The notes under the pieces: generated by a model
What the model was told of the DNA's origin: nothing
The model's database searches: none
Seen by the model: the letters and a program-made list of their open reading frames with translations, nothing else
In this document: one piece after another, positions 15,916 through 24,795 of the stretch
Numbering within the stretch: the first letter of the stretch is position 1
How the letters are laid out: each line of letters starts with the position of its first letter
Assembly (NCBI RefSeq): GCF_000758665.1
Contig: NZ_CP009285.1
Location: forward strand, 6,696,001-6,760,000
Reading direction: 5' to 3'
DNA: 64,000 bases
Origin: Paenibacillus borealis
GTDB taxonomy: Bacteria > Bacillota > Bacilli > Paenibacillales > Paenibacillaceae
Translations under genes and position numbers: made by a program

Positions 15916-16986
15916 TTGAAGGTTTTATTCACGTTTTATGTACCAAGCGGCGGGGTAGAGACACTGAACAAGCTGCGGTGTGAGAGTCTTCAGAAGAGCG
16001 GCATCGAATGCCATGTACTTTACCTCATGCCGGGGTCCGGAAGTCACAACCAGGCAAGCTTCCCGGTGTTTATCACTTCCGTGGATGCAGAGATCAAAGC
16101 GGTGCTGGATACGCATAATTATGATGCCATTATTGTAACTTCAGACTATTTACTGCTGGAACGTCTGCGCCGGCTGGGGTATGGCCGTATTCTGATATAT
16201 GAATCTCAGGGACTTGGAAAGCGCAGTGATGCGAGGGATCTGATTATTGATTCCGTACCTTTTCTCCGATCCTACTGCAATGCTGTACTCATTCCCCCGA
16301 CCGATCACTTACTGGAGCTGTTTATAGAGATCTGTCCCTGGCTGCACCGTTATGTCATTCCCAACATCGTGGATGTGCAGTCCTTCCAGTATATCCCCGG
16401 TGAACCGCCCTGCGATCCGGTCATCGCCTGGGTAGGACGGCTGGAAACCAATAAGAACTGGAGTGAATATCTCAAGATTGCCCATCAAATCCGGCTCCAC
16501 AAGCCTGATCTTCATCTCTGGATGTTCCATGATCCCGATCTTGCTGCAGATGACCAGAAGGAGCAATTTAACAGAGAGCTGCAATCTCTGGGTCTGAAAG
16601 ACCGCCTCAGTGTGTTCACCAACATTCCAAATCATATTATGCCGGTATATTACTCATCCATCGCCGGTTCCGGGGGATTCCTGCTGTCAAGCTCTATCAC
16701 GGAGGGTTTCGGGTATGCTGTAGCTGAGGCCATCTGCTGTACTTGTCCTGTACTTAGCACCGATTCTGACGGGGTCAGATCGTTTATCACCCATAACATT
16801 ACAGGCAAGTTTTATCCGATCGGCAATGTGGGAGCGGCTGTAAACGAAGGGCTGGAGCTGATGAACAACCTTCCGCTGCGTGAAGCGATCCGCCAGCAGG
16901 GCCGGCAGCATATGGTGTCCCGTTTTGGATTCGAGCAATATGCCCATTCCTTCCGTGAAATGTTGAATTCCTTCTCTATCTTCTGA
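15916..16986 (+). CDS. Glycosyltransferase, GT4 type
   Basis: A 356-residue GT-B glycosyltransferase. The TTG at 15916 has AGGAGG seven bases upstream and starts exactly at the first strand ('LFTFYVPSGGVETLN'). The longer frame from 15814 begins without a ribosome site. The C-terminal donor domain has 'AWVGRLETNKNW' near residue 175 and the EX7E motif 'EGFGYAVAE' near 262. It transfers a sugar from a nucleotide donor, presumably to the surface glycan made by the neighbouring genes. It is on the plus strand and ends face to face with the minus-strand cluster across a shared terminator. Confidence 0.88.
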   Translation: MKVLFTFYVPSGGVETLNKLRCESLQKSGIECHVLYLMPGSGSHNQASFPVFITSVDAEIKAVLDTHNYDAIIVTSDYLLLERLRRLGYGRILIYESQGLGKRSDARDLIIDSVPFLRSYCNAVLIPPTDHLLELFIEICPWLHRYVIPNIVDVQSFQYIPGEPPCDPVIAWVGRLETNKNWSEYLKIAHQIRLHKPDLHLWMFHDPDLAADDQKEQFNRELQSLGLKDRLSVFTNIPNHIMPVYYSSIAGSGGFLLSSSITEGFGYAVAEAICCTCPVLSTDSDGVRSFITHNITGKFYPIGNVGAAVNEGLELMNNLPLREAIRQQGRQHMVSRFGFEQYAHSFREMLNSFSIF

Positions 16987-16996
16987 AGATAACGTG

Positions 16997-17045
16997 AAAA
17001 AGAACCCTCAACCCGCACAGCTTCCGGGGCTTGAAGGTTCTTTTT
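16997..17045. terminator. Bidirectional terminator between convergent glycosyltransferases
   Basis: AAAAAGAACC-TCAA (16997-17011) pairs with TTGA-GGTTCTTTTT (17031-17045), with one mismatch. The A/T-rich outer ends provide a T tail on either strand. Confidence 0.85.
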
Positions 17046-17047
17046 GG

Positions 17048-18091
17048 TTATACACCTTGTTTAGATACAAGCTCAAACAGCTCTGTCTGAAAGATCTGCA
17101 TGCTTCTCTCCCAGGTGAAACGCTGAGAATCCAGCTCTCCCCTCGCGGCCAGACGCTCGCGGAACTCCTTGTTGTTAACAAGCACAGAGACATCATCGGC
17201 CAGGCGGTTCTCGTAACGGTATGACATAAGGCAGTTATGCCCGTGTACACAGTATTCAAGATTCCCCCCGGAATATACAGTAACCAGCGCGGCACCGCAG
17301 CGCATGGCTTCCAGCCCGGGCAACGAGCCGGTATCATAGGTGCTGGAGCTGACAAAAATGTCGCTCTCATTGTAATGATAAGACAGCTCAGAATCATTGC
17401 CCGGAGTACGTATTTGAAACCGTCCATCCCCAAGGAGCTCTTGCAGCGTCTCGGAGGAAGCAAATTCTGCCGGGGGCGTGATAATATAGATCTCCACCTC
17501 AGGATGACGCTGTTTCACTATGTCCAGCTGCTGGAGCAGATAATCCTGTTCCCGGTGGCCCGAGAACCCGCCCTCCGGACGGCGCATAATGGCCGAGACG
17601 ACAATCTTGTTCCCGCCTCTGCCGCGTAAATGTGTATTACTGAAATCAGGGTTTAGACCGATGGGAACAATTCTGCCCTTAATGCCATGATTAATCCGTA
17701 CGATTTCCTGCTGCCAGCGCGAAAGCACGAACAGGTTGCGGGTGATATTATAAGAGGCGAACGACAAATTGTTATCGGGTAAAAAAGTCGGCTCATAGCA
17801 TAAGGCCAGCCGGATATGCAGCCCCTTGCCCTGTTCACTGGCCCGCTGGGCAACCGGCACCGTTGTATAGTAGTTGGAGATGATCACATCCCCGTATGGA
17901 AAATCATCTTCGGTCAGCACCGTTGCCGGTGCAGTGATAATGGGGCATTTCATTTCATATTCAACAATACCGTGGCTAGGTAAAAGAACAACCACCTCAT
18001 GGCCGATTTCCGCCAGACGGTTGGCCAGCTCGGCCAGCATCCGCTGCGCACCGCCTCTGGACAGCGTCAGAATCGGGAATGTCAGTCTCAT
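17048..18091 (-). CDS. Glycosyltransferase, GT4 type
   Basis: A 347-residue GT-B glycosyltransferase that begins with the glycine-rich acceptor loop 'LTLSRGGAQRMLAELANRL'. The donor side shows 'VVSAIMRRPEGG' near 178 and 'YDTGSLPGLEAMRCG' near 275, the EX7E position, where the first Glu is replaced by Asp. Its start overlaps the stop of the upstream GT2 gene by ATGA, so the two are translationally coupled. It is the last gene of the minus-strand polysaccharide operon. Donor and acceptor are unknown. Confidence 0.87.
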   Translation of the reverse strand: MRLTFPILTLSRGGAQRMLAELANRLAEIGHEVVVLLPSHGIVEYEMKCPIITAPATVLTEDDFPYGDVIISNYYTTVPVAQRASEQGKGLHIRLALCYEPTFLPDNNLSFASYNITRNLFVLSRWQQEIVRINHGIKGRIVPIGLNPDFSNTHLRGRGGNKIVVSAIMRRPEGGFSGHREQDYLLQQLDIVKQRHPEVEIYIITPPAEFASSETLQELLGDGRFQIRTPGNDSELSYHYNESDIFVSSSTYDTGSLPGLEAMRCGAALVTVYSGGNLEYCVHGHNCLMSYRYENRLADDVSVLVNNKEFRERLAARGELDSQRFTWERSMQIFQTELFELVSKQGV

Positions 18092-18810
18092 TTCCCTCTC
18101 TCCTTTCTCAGCAGCTGCGTCAGAATGCCTTGATGCCTGGTCTGCACCAGCGCAATCTCCCGGTTCTGCGCTTCACTGTGTATGACAGAGCCCATCTCTT
18201 TATGCACACGGTAATCAAGCAGCGGCTCCTCAATATAGGACCATTCATAATGCGGCAGAATACGCAGCCACAAGTCATAATCCTGCGTATACAGGAACTT
18301 CTCATTAAACAGGCCGACCTTGGAGAAGATGTCCATATCAAGCAGAACAGAGCTGCCGTTTACCGGACAACCTGACATCATCGTCTCGATCAGATCACCC
18401 CTGTTGTGAAAAGGCACGCTGATGATTCCGGAGAAGCGCTCCCCGAGCTCATTGATATAATAATAGGCCGTATGGTTGAAGGAGGTTCCAGAGCTGCGGA
18501 TGGCTTCCATTTGCCTTGTGATTTTATCCGGGTGGAACAGGTCATCAGCACTTAACCAGGCAAAATAAGCTCCGCTGGCCGCCTTAATTCCAATATTGAG
18601 CGCCGAGGCGGTGCCGCCGTTTGTTTTGCGGATATACACTATATTGTCCTTATACGCCTCCAGCTTCTCAACATAGTGTGTAGACCCGTCATCGACAACG
18701 ATCAGCTCAATGTCCGGGTAGCTCTGAGCCAGCACACTCTTCACCGCCAGGTCGACGTAAGGGCAATTGTAAAAGGGGATCACCACCGAAACCTTGGTTT
18801 TCTGATTCAT
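18088..18810 (-). CDS. Glycosyltransferase, GT2 (GT-A fold)
   Basis: A 240-residue family 2 enzyme starting at the ATG behind AAGGAGGTGAG; the longer frame to 18918 runs into the preceding methyltransferase. Visible parts are the nucleotide-binding 'SVVIPFYNCPYVDLAVKSVL', 'VVDDGST' and the metal-binding 'WLSADDLFHPDKI' near 93-105. The C-terminal half has 'YTQDYDLWLRILPHYEW'. It is closely related to the GT2 gene at 19508-20227 (same YNCPY and DYDLWLR/YR signatures), so the pair probably arose by duplication and may add sugars to the same chain. Confidence 0.9.
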   Translation of the reverse strand: MNQKTKVSVVIPFYNCPYVDLAVKSVLAQSYPDIELIVVDDGSTHYVEKLEAYKDNIVYIRKTNGGTASALNIGIKAASGAYFAWLSADDLFHPDKITRQMEAIRSSGTSFNHTAYYYINELGERFSGIISVPFHNRGDLIETMMSGCPVNGSSVLLDMDIFSKVGLFNEKFLYTQDYDLWLRILPHYEWSYIEEPLLDYRVHKEMGSVIHSEAQNREIALVQTRHQGILTQLLRKERGK

Positions 18811-18835
18811 GTGCTCACCTCCTTCCCGATTCGAT

Positions 18836-19411
18836 TCATACTGTTTTGCAGGCAAGCAGAGCATCCAGCGGCGCATGATTCTCGCCGAACGCTGCACGGA
18901 ATGAAGGGTTCTCAGCATGGTGGAAGCCCTTCAGTACGGTTACAGAGTATCCCAGCTTCAGGAAATCCTCAGGCTCCCAGCCGCTCCAGTGTCTCTGGTA
19001 AAACTCCCCGTGCAGGTTGAAATGATCCGTTCCCTCCTGAGGAAAAAAACCCCTGGGCGTAAACACGACTACCCGGTTCGAAGCGATAATCTCCGCTTTC
19101 CGCAGCAGCTCCGTGCCTTCTCTCATCGAGAAATGCTCCAGGGAATCAATCAGCGTGACCGCAGAGAAGGTCCCGGGCAGAAACAGCTTATCGATATGGC
19201 TGGCATCGGCATGAACCGGAATGATATGAGGGGACTTGTATTTGCGGTGCAGCAGATAAGGTCTGTGGATATCCAGCCCCAGCACAACAGCCGCTTCATA
19301 TCGCTCCAGCAGCGTACCGGTACCGCTGCCGATATCCAGGATACTCTCGGAGAATTTCAGCTGCTCCAGCAGGACCGGCAGGAAGTCTTTCACTTCTATT
19401 TCCCGGTACAT
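18836..19411 (-). CDS. SAM-dependent class I methyltransferase
   Basis: A 191-residue Rossmann methyltransferase. Motif I is 'ILDIGSGTGTLLERYE' (residues 24-39), an acidic residue follows in 'VLGLDIHRPYL' (motif II), and 'VTLIDSLEHFS' near 105 resembles motif IV/post-IV of UbiE-like sugar and lipid methyltransferases. GGAGGGAA precedes the ATG. Set between two glycosyltransferases, it probably methylates a sugar of the surface glycan or caps the chain. The acceptor is unknown. Confidence 0.85.
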   Translation of the reverse strand: MYREIEVKDFLPVLLEQLKFSESILDIGSGTGTLLERYEAAVVLGLDIHRPYLLHRKYKSPHIIPVHADASHIDKLFLPGTFSAVTLIDSLEHFSMREGTELLRKAEIIASNRVVVFTPRGFFPQEGTDHFNLHGEFYQRHWSGWEPEDFLKLGYSVTVLKGFHHAENPSFRAAFGENHAPLDALLACKTV

Positions 19412-19424
19412 ACGCTTTCCCTCC

Positions 19425-19500
19425 TAAAAGTTGTGATAACATCTACTTCCTGAATTCTCTTCGTAAAACTCACTCCGGAAGCATGAATCATCTTCTCTCG
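19425..19500. repeat. Lone degenerate copy of the 66-bp inverted-pair repeat
   Basis: CTAAAAGTT...TCGTAAAACTCACTCCGGAAGCATGAA resembles one unit of the array at 26341-26622. It occupies the 96-bp gap between the methyltransferase and the next GT2 gene inside the same operon. Confidence 0.6.
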
Positions 19501-19507
19501 CCGGCAC

Positions 19508-20227
19508 TTAGCCGCCCATGGAAGCGATCAAGCTACTCAGCGGAGCATGATAGCGGGCATTGGTCGCAGCGGCTTCAGCCATGATGACATCATAATGTTT
19601 GATAGTGCCCATACCGTCATGGCGGCGATAGGCCGTCAAGGACTGATTGAGCATGACCGGAGCATAGCCGTTCAGAATCGCCCGGTACCACAAATCATAG
19701 TCATGGGTGTATGGGAGAGCCTCATTAAACAGACCAATGGCTCCGAATATCTCCCGCTTGAACATCACGGTGCAGCCGTTGATGGGATTGCCCTGCAGGA
19801 AACAGCGTAAGTAATCCAGCTGGTTATGAAACACAGCAGCTGCGTTCAGCTGGGTCAGCTGTGAATCCCCGTTAATGAAGTTGAAATTCGTGTACGTGAT
19901 CAGCAAACGGTTCTGCTCCATGAACAGAACCTGGTTGTTGATTTTGTCACGATAGAACATATCATCCGAGCTAAGCCAGACTACATAATCCCCTGTAGAA
20001 TGGGCAATACCGTGATTCAGTGCGGAGGCAGTACCACCATTGGCTTTGCCCAGGTAGTGAATATGCGGCAAATATGGGGTAATGCGCTCTGCATGCATGA
20101 ATGATCCGTCATCAACCACGATAATCTCATAGGGCTGCCAGGATTGAGCCAAGGCGCTTTGCAGCGCCTGCTCAATATAAGGGCAATTATAAAAGGGAAT
20201 GATCACAGATACTCTGGGCTTCATCAT
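19508..20227 (-). CDS. Glycosyltransferase, GT2 (GT-A fold)
   Basis: A 239-residue family 2 glycosyltransferase with 'SVIIPFYNCPYIEQAL', 'VVDDGSF', 'WLSSDDMFYRDKI' and 'YTHDYDLWYRAIL'. It is paralogous to the gene at 18088-18810. GGAAGGAAG lies upstream of ATGATG, and its start overlaps the stop of the upstream SDR gene. It very likely acts on the same polysaccharide, with an unknown donor. Confidence 0.9.
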   Translation of the reverse strand: MMKPRVSVIIPFYNCPYIEQALQSALAQSWQPYEIIVVDDGSFMHAERITPYLPHIHYLGKANGGTASALNHGIAHSTGDYVVWLSSDDMFYRDKINNQVLFMEQNRLLITYTNFNFINGDSQLTQLNAAAVFHNQLDYLRCFLQGNPINGCTVMFKREIFGAIGLFNEALPYTHDYDLWYRAILNGYAPVMLNQSLTAYRRHDGMGTIKHYDVIMAEAAATNARYHAPLSSLIASMGG

Positions 20228-21225
20228 ATTCTTCCTTCCTTGCCGGCCCTTGTATAGCCGATAATATCCGCAAGTGACCGGTCAAGACCGATCCCGGGCT
20301 TCCAGCCAAGAATAGCAGCATTGTACTCAGGTTCTTCCTGCAGCACTTCTCTATCAGCAGATGCAGACGAAGCCTTTGCCGGAACGGCAGATGCTGGGGA
20401 AGCAGCAGCCTGACCTTCCTCTGCATGCTGCGGTCCCCAGTCCATCTCTACCGGAACCGCTGCATGAGCCAGCAGCTTCCCGGCAATCTCCCCAAGCTCC
20501 CGCTGCGCGCCGGAGTCGATCCTGTAGATCTTCCCGGTCTCTCCATGATCCAGAATATAGCCATACGCTCTAACGGCATCACGCACATCCAGAAAGTCGC
20601 GCAGGACATGCCGCGAGGAGAGCCTGAATGCAGCAGGCCGGGCTTCCCCCTTAGCGGCCGCCTCTTCACTGCGCACAATATGCTGTGCCAGTAAGGAACA
20701 GAAGCCGGTAGACGGCCCGGGGCCAATCAGATTGGAGGGCTCTGCCATCAGAACGGGCTGCTTGAACAGCGTGCCCCAGGCCAGCGATACCAGCTCCTCC
20801 AGCGTCTTGCTGAGGCTGTATGGATGCGGCGGACCTGCCGCGGAATCCGGTCTGTACTTAAGCCGGGAACCGGCCACCAGGATACGGCTGGCCGGCTGAA
20901 AACGCAGCGCCTCAAGCAAATACAATGTAGCCATTACATTAGTCTCCATATAGAGCAGAGGGTCCTGCCAGGACTCCGGAACCGAGTTCTTGCCTGCCAG
21001 GTGCAGCACCTGATCCGGCATGACCTCTCCAATCATCCCGGCGACAGCCTTACGGTCGCCTAGATCACAGATATATTGCTGAACGCCTGCCGGGAAGACG
21101 GAAGCCTCCGCTTCGCTGCGGCGTACCACAGCGGTCACTTCAGCTCCCTCAGCCGCAAAATAAGCCACGGCATGCCTGCCGGTAAAGCCGGAAGCTCCGG
21201 TTATCAGCAGCCTCCGGCCCTTCAT
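20224..21225 (-). CDS. NAD(P)-dependent sugar epimerase/dehydratase (extended SDR)
   Basis: A 333-residue extended short-chain dehydrogenase. The N-terminus has the Rossmann motif 'ITGASGFTGRH' and the catalytic YxxxK is in 'YSLSKTLEELV' near 133. 'HLAGKNSVPESW' near 75-90 resembles GDP-mannose 4,6-dehydratase and related sugar epimerases. A low-complexity Ala/Ser/Glu insert (about residues 270-298) precedes the last helix and is unusual for the family. ATGA overlap with the upstream reductase gene indicates coupling. The product sugar cannot be fixed from sequence alone; it could be a third activated sugar or a modification of the amino sugar made by the next three genes. Confidence 0.8.
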   Translation of the reverse strand: MKGRRLLITGASGFTGRHAVAYFAAEGAEVTAVVRRSEAEASVFPAGVQQYICDLGDRKAVAGMIGEVMPDQVLHLAGKNSVPESWQDPLLYMETNVMATLYLLEALRFQPASRILVAGSRLKYRPDSAAGPPHPYSLSKTLEELVSLAWGTLFKQPVLMAEPSNLIGPGPSTGFCSLLAQHIVRSEEAAAKGEARPAAFRLSSRHVLRDFLDVRDAVRAYGYILDHGETGKIYRIDSGAQRELGEIAGKLLAHAAVPVEMDWGPQHAEEGQAAASPASAVPAKASSASADREVLQEEPEYNAAILGWKPGIGLDRSLADIIGYTRAGKEGRI

Positions 21226-22061
21226 GTCGGCATCTCTGAGCCGTGCATAAAGTCTGCGAGCTCCGCAAGCATCTCGGGATAGGACGGTAATTCGAAGTTC
21301 ACGTCGCTTCTGGTGCTGACCAGTGTCCGGTCCTGAACATGTATCCGTTCGGGGATGATCTCGACATCCTCCTTATGAAACGCCGACTGCATCATCTGCA
21401 GCAGTTCATATTTGCTCACCGGCCGGGGATGGGCCAGATGGATCAGCCCGGACAGATCAGCGTCCAGCAGGGAACTGATCACTTTGGCCAGCTCCAGCGT
21501 GGTGACTCCGTTCCACATCACACGTTCATAGCCGGTTACCCGGCCCTTCTGGGCCAGGAACCATTCCATGAGCCCGATGCCGCCGGAGCGGATTTCGGGA
21601 CCAATAATGGAGGTGCGGATCGTCAGGTGGCCGGGGTCACGCACTTCTCCAAGGCTTTTGGTGATGGCATAAACCGATGTGCCGTCAGTGGCATCCTCTT
21701 CCGTGTACCCGCCGCGCGTTCCTTCGAACACGCAGTCGGTACTGATGTGGATGAGCCGGGCATGGACGCTGTCCGCTGCCCGCCGCAGACGGTGGGGAAG
21801 GAATCCGTTGACATGGTAAGCGCCGATTACGTCACGTTCGGCGAATTGATTCAGTACACCCATTGCATTAATCATGCAATGGGGAGAGACGATTTCGACC
21901 AGTTTCTCTACGCCGGCAATGTCATCGGCATCCACATACAGCCCGCCAAGATCGTTCTTATCCCGGGTTGTATGGAAGACGTGATGCTTGCCCTGGCGGC
22001 GAAAAAAATCCGCCAGCATGTGACCCGCCATACCGTTTCCTCCGAGGATAAGCAGCTTCAC
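21222..22061 (-). CDS. RmlD-like nucleotide-sugar 4-ketoreductase
   Basis: A 279-residue SDR reductase of the dTDP-4-dehydrorhamnose reductase family. It has 'LILGGNGMAGHMLADFF' at the N-terminus, 'HISTDCVFEG' near 108 and the catalytic 'YAITKSLGE' near 130. It starts at a GTG overlapping the stop of the 4,6-dehydratase gene. With a 5-inverting UDP-GlcNAc dehydratase upstream and a 2-epimerase before that, it should reduce the 4-keto group of a UDP-2-acetamido-2,6-dideoxy-L-sugar. It lacks the C-terminal cupin domain of CapF/WbjC. That argues for the UDP-L-RhaNAc/L-QuiNAc route rather than UDP-L-FucNAc (inference from pathway knowledge). Confidence 0.82.
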   Translation of the reverse strand: MKLLILGGNGMAGHMLADFFRRQGKHHVFHTTRDKNDLGGLYVDADDIAGVEKLVEIVSPHCMINAMGVLNQFAERDVIGAYHVNGFLPHRLRRAADSVHARLIHISTDCVFEGTRGGYTEEDATDGTSVYAITKSLGEVRDPGHLTIRTSIIGPEIRSGGIGLMEWFLAQKGRVTGYERVMWNGVTTLELAKVISSLLDADLSGLIHLAHPRPVSKYELLQMMQSAFHKEDVEIIPERIHVQDRTLVSTRSDVNFELPSYPEMLAELADFMHGSEMPT

Positions 22062-23044
22062 TTGAGGAACCCTCCCCGGATCAGAATGTCCTTGATCTCT
22101 GCCTGATCCATCAGATTGTTCTCCGAGCTGAAGCTGTTGAAGGACACATGCGGGTATTCGCGGTAGTGCTCCTTCAGCTCCGGCATATCCAGGGTAGGAA
22201 GGATGACCAGATACTGCTCATCGTAAACAACGGTAGTTAAGCTCTCAAAATCACTCATGAGAATCTCATGGATTTTTTCACCCGGGCGGATTCCAGCCTC
22301 GATCATGCTGACATCTCTTCTGCCCGAAGCTTCGATCAGTACCTCGGCCAAGTCCACGATCCGGCAGGTTGGCATGGTCATGACGAAGATCTCGCCGCCG
22401 ATGCTGACCTCAGAGGCTTTGAACAGCAGCGTGATGGCATCGCGCAGGGTGAAGAAGAAGCGGGTCATATTCATATCTGTGATCCGCACCTGTCCCTTGT
22501 CCTTGATCTGCTTCATGAACAAGTGGACGACACTGCCGTTCGTTCCCAGCACATTACCGCCGCGCACCGTTACAAACCGGGTGCCTGAACCGATCAGGTT
22601 GGCGTATACGAACAGCTTCTCGCCGATAGCTTTGGTCATGCCGTAGAAGTTCGACGGATTGGCCGCTTTATCAGTGGAGATATAAATCGCTTTTTCCACA
22701 TTGTTGGCAATCGCCGCTTCGATCACATTCTGCGTGCCGACCACATTGGTCTTCAGCGCCTCATATGGCTGATCTTCACAGACGGGAACATGCTTAAGCG
22801 CCGCCAGATGGAACACATAATCCACTCCGCGGCATGCAGCCACGAGGGCATCCTTATCACGGATATCACCGATGACGAAGCTGAGGCGCTTATCTTCAAA
22901 TTCACGGCTCATGGCTACCTGTGCAGACTCGCTGCGGGAGAATACGATGATTTCTTTGGGATGCTGCGGCAGCAGTTGCCGGATAAGCTCATGCCCCCAG
23001 GAACCGGTACCGCCTGTAACCAGAATCCGTTTATTATTGAACAT
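22058..23044 (-). CDS. UDP-GlcNAc 4,6-dehydratase/epimerase, CapE/WbjB type
   Basis: A 328-residue enzyme read from the ATG at 23042-23044, which has GGAGG eight bases upstream; the frame's earlier ATG contains that site. It has the Rossmann motif 'ILVTGGTGSWGHELI', 'DYVFHLAALKHVPVCE' near 80 and 'FYGMTKAIGEKLF' (YxxxK) near 133, and ends like the CapE/WbjB/PseB family ('IRPGEKIHEILMS'). These enzymes remove water from UDP-GlcNAc to give the 4-keto-6-deoxy sugar with inversion at C5. It overlaps the end of the 2-epimerase gene by 11 bases. Adjacent reductase and 2-epimerase genes support an L-amino-sugar pathway. Confidence 0.87.
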   Translation of the reverse strand: MFNNKRILVTGGTGSWGHELIRQLLPQHPKEIIVFSRSESAQVAMSREFEDKRLSFVIGDIRDKDALVAACRGVDYVFHLAALKHVPVCEDQPYEALKTNVVGTQNVIEAAIANNVEKAIYISTDKAANPSNFYGMTKAIGEKLFVYANLIGSGTRFVTVRGGNVLGTNGSVVHLFMKQIKDKGQVRITDMNMTRFFFTLRDAITLLFKASEVSIGGEIFVMTMPTCRIVDLAEVLIEASGRRDVSMIEAGIRPGEKIHEILMSDFESLTTVVYDEQYLVILPTLDMPELKEHYREYPHVSFNSFSSENNLMDQAEIKDILIRGGFLK

Positions 23045-24128
23045 GCAGGTTCCCTCCAAGCAGAAATTTAACTACTTTAACCGAGACATCGGGGGTGAGA
23101 TACCCTTCCGGCGCCTCCCAATCGGGCTTAAGCGACGTCATCAGCCGGGTGCAGCGCAGAATGCTGTTCTGCTCTACGCCGGACACTACATTACTTCCGC
23201 AATCGACCGTCTCCGGACGTTCTGTGGTCCGGCGGATAGTCACTGTCGGCACCCCCATCAGGCAGCATTCCTCTTGAACGGTGCCGCTGTCCGTAATGGC
23301 GCACAGGGCGTATCGTTCCAGATGGACGAAATCAAAAAATCCGAAGGGCTCATGGAATTCCACCAGCGGGTTCATAGTCAGCGGGAACTGCTCCGTAAGC
23401 TTGGAGCGTGTACGGGGATGGATGCTGCAGATCAGGCGGAGTCCATAATGTTCAGCCACAAGGTTAAGTCCCGACATAATCTGGAGCAGGGATTCAGGAT
23501 CATCGACATTCTCGGCCCGGTGGGCAGTCACCAGCAAATACCGGCCTGCTTCAAGGTTTAGCCGGGATAGAATATCGCTGGACCCGATTTGCTCCTCATA
23601 ATGCGTAATCACCTCATGGATCGGATTGCCGGTTAACACGATACGCTGGCTGGGAAACCCTTCGCTGAGCAGATGTCTTTTACTCTGCTGGGTATAAGGC
23701 ATATTTATGGTCGAGACGGCATCTATGACACGGCGGTTTTTCTCCTCCGGCACTTTCAAATCGTAACAGCGGTTGCCTGCTTCCATGTGGACCACAGGAA
23801 TGCCCATCCGCTCGGCAAGGATTGCACTCAGCGCGCTGTTCGTATCGCCCAGCAGCAGAATCCGGTCCGGCTTCTCCTGAAGCAGGATGCTCTCCAGGCT
23901 CCCGAACATAGCGGCCAGCTGGCCCCCGAGTCCGGCTTGCCTATCCTGCAGCACATAGTCCGGTGCGCGGAGTCCCAGCTCGGCGAAGAAAATCCCGCTG
24001 AGGCTGGCCGTGAAATTCTGTCCCGTATGCACCAGCACATGCCGCTCCGCATGCTCGTCGAGCAGCGGAATGATGACGCTGAGGCGGATGATCTCGGGCC
24101 GTGTGCCCAAAATCGTCATGATCTTCAT
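23034..24128 (-). CDS. Non-hydrolysing UDP-N-acetyl sugar 2-epimerase (WecB/CapG/WbjD type)
   Basis: A 364-residue GT-B-like epimerase with 'ILGTRPEIIRLSVII', 'HTGQNF', 'LLGDTNSALSAI', 'HMEAGNRCYDLKVPEEKNRR' (catalytic acid residues) and 'LLVTAHRAENVDDPE'. AAAGGGGAG precedes the ATG. Alone it could make UDP-ManNAc. In this three-gene set it more likely does the final C2 inversion that yields UDP-L-QuiNAc or UDP-L-FucNAc. The upstream gap of 670 bp holds the 51-bp palindrome array. Confidence 0.88.
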   Translation of the reverse strand: MKIMTILGTRPEIIRLSVIIPLLDEHAERHVLVHTGQNFTASLSGIFFAELGLRAPDYVLQDRQAGLGGQLAAMFGSLESILLQEKPDRILLLGDTNSALSAILAERMGIPVVHMEAGNRCYDLKVPEEKNRRVIDAVSTINMPYTQQSKRHLLSEGFPSQRIVLTGNPIHEVITHYEEQIGSSDILSRLNLEAGRYLLVTAHRAENVDDPESLLQIMSGLNLVAEHYGLRLICSIHPRTRSKLTEQFPLTMNPLVEFHEPFGFFDFVHLERYALCAITDSGTVQEECCLMGVPTVTIRRTTERPETVDCGSNVVSGVEQNSILRCTRLMTSLKPDWEAPEGYLTPDVSVKVVKFLLGGNLHVQ

Positions 24129-24241
24129 GGGTTCACTCCCCTTTGATTATGGCCTGCCCTTAGGGAAGGGCAGGCAGTTCTATCTGAGCTGGCAGCCGGT
24201 CCGGCGCAGCGGCGGTGAAGGGCTGGCCCGCCAGGAGCGAT

Positions 24242-24731
24242 GGAATCAGGGGCATTTGTGCCCCTGATTTGCGCGATTCCGGCAGTTTTAGCTGAATCAG
24301 GGGTATTTGTGCCCCTGATTTGCGCGATTCCGGCGGGTGGGGCGAAATCAGGGGCAGTTGTGCCCCTGATTTGTGCGATTCCGGCGGCTGGAGCGAATTC
24401 AGGGGCAGTTGTGCCCCTGATTTGCGCGATTCCGGCGGGTGGGGCGAAATCAGGGGCAGTTGTGCCCCTGATTTGTGCGATTCCGCCGGGTGGGGCGGAT
24501 TCAGGGGCATTCGTGCTCCTGATTTGCGCGATTCCGGCGGCTGGAGCGAATTCAGGGGCAGTTGTGCCCCTGATTCTGGTGATTCCGGCAGTTTTAGCTG
24601 AATCAGGGGCATTTGTGCCCCTGATTTGTGCGATTCCGGCGGCTGGAGCGAATTCAGGGGCAGTTGTGCTCCTGATTTGTGCGATTCCGCCGGGTGGGGC
24701 GGATTCAGAGGGATTTATCCCTCTGAGGAGT
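24242..24731. repeat. Array 1: ten palindromic units with an exact 51-bp period
   Basis: Units begin at 24245, 24296, 24347, 24398, 24449, 24500, 24551, 24602, 24653 and 24704: every step is 51 bp. Nine carry ATCAGGGGCA-loop-TGCCCCTGAT; the tenth has the compensated version TCAGAGGGAT-TT-ATCCCTCTGA. Spacers come in a few recurring types (GCGATTCCGGCAG..., ...GGCGGGTGGGGCG, ...GGCGGCTGGAGCG). Since 51 is a multiple of three, both strands stay open, but no ribosome site is seen. Stem changes (units 2, 6 and 9) are all C-to-T, giving G.U pairs only in plus-strand RNA. The array separates the 2-epimerase from the next glycosyltransferase gene. Confidence 0.93.
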
Positions 24732-24795
24732 GCGGTTCCGGCGGAGCTGGCGTAGCGCCTGCAAAGCGGCCCGGTCCGCGAACTCCCCGCGGACC

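Noticed and set aside
24242..24731. CRISPR-like array
   Set aside because: Units are strict 51-bp tandems with a few recurring spacer types rather than unique spacers, and no cas genes are present.
24160..24755. Long open frames on both strands (150 and 171 residues) over the 51-bp array
   Set aside because: A 51-bp period keeps every stop-free frame open; there is no ribosome site, and the pattern is explained by the palindromes. Coding is left only as an alternative in the findings.
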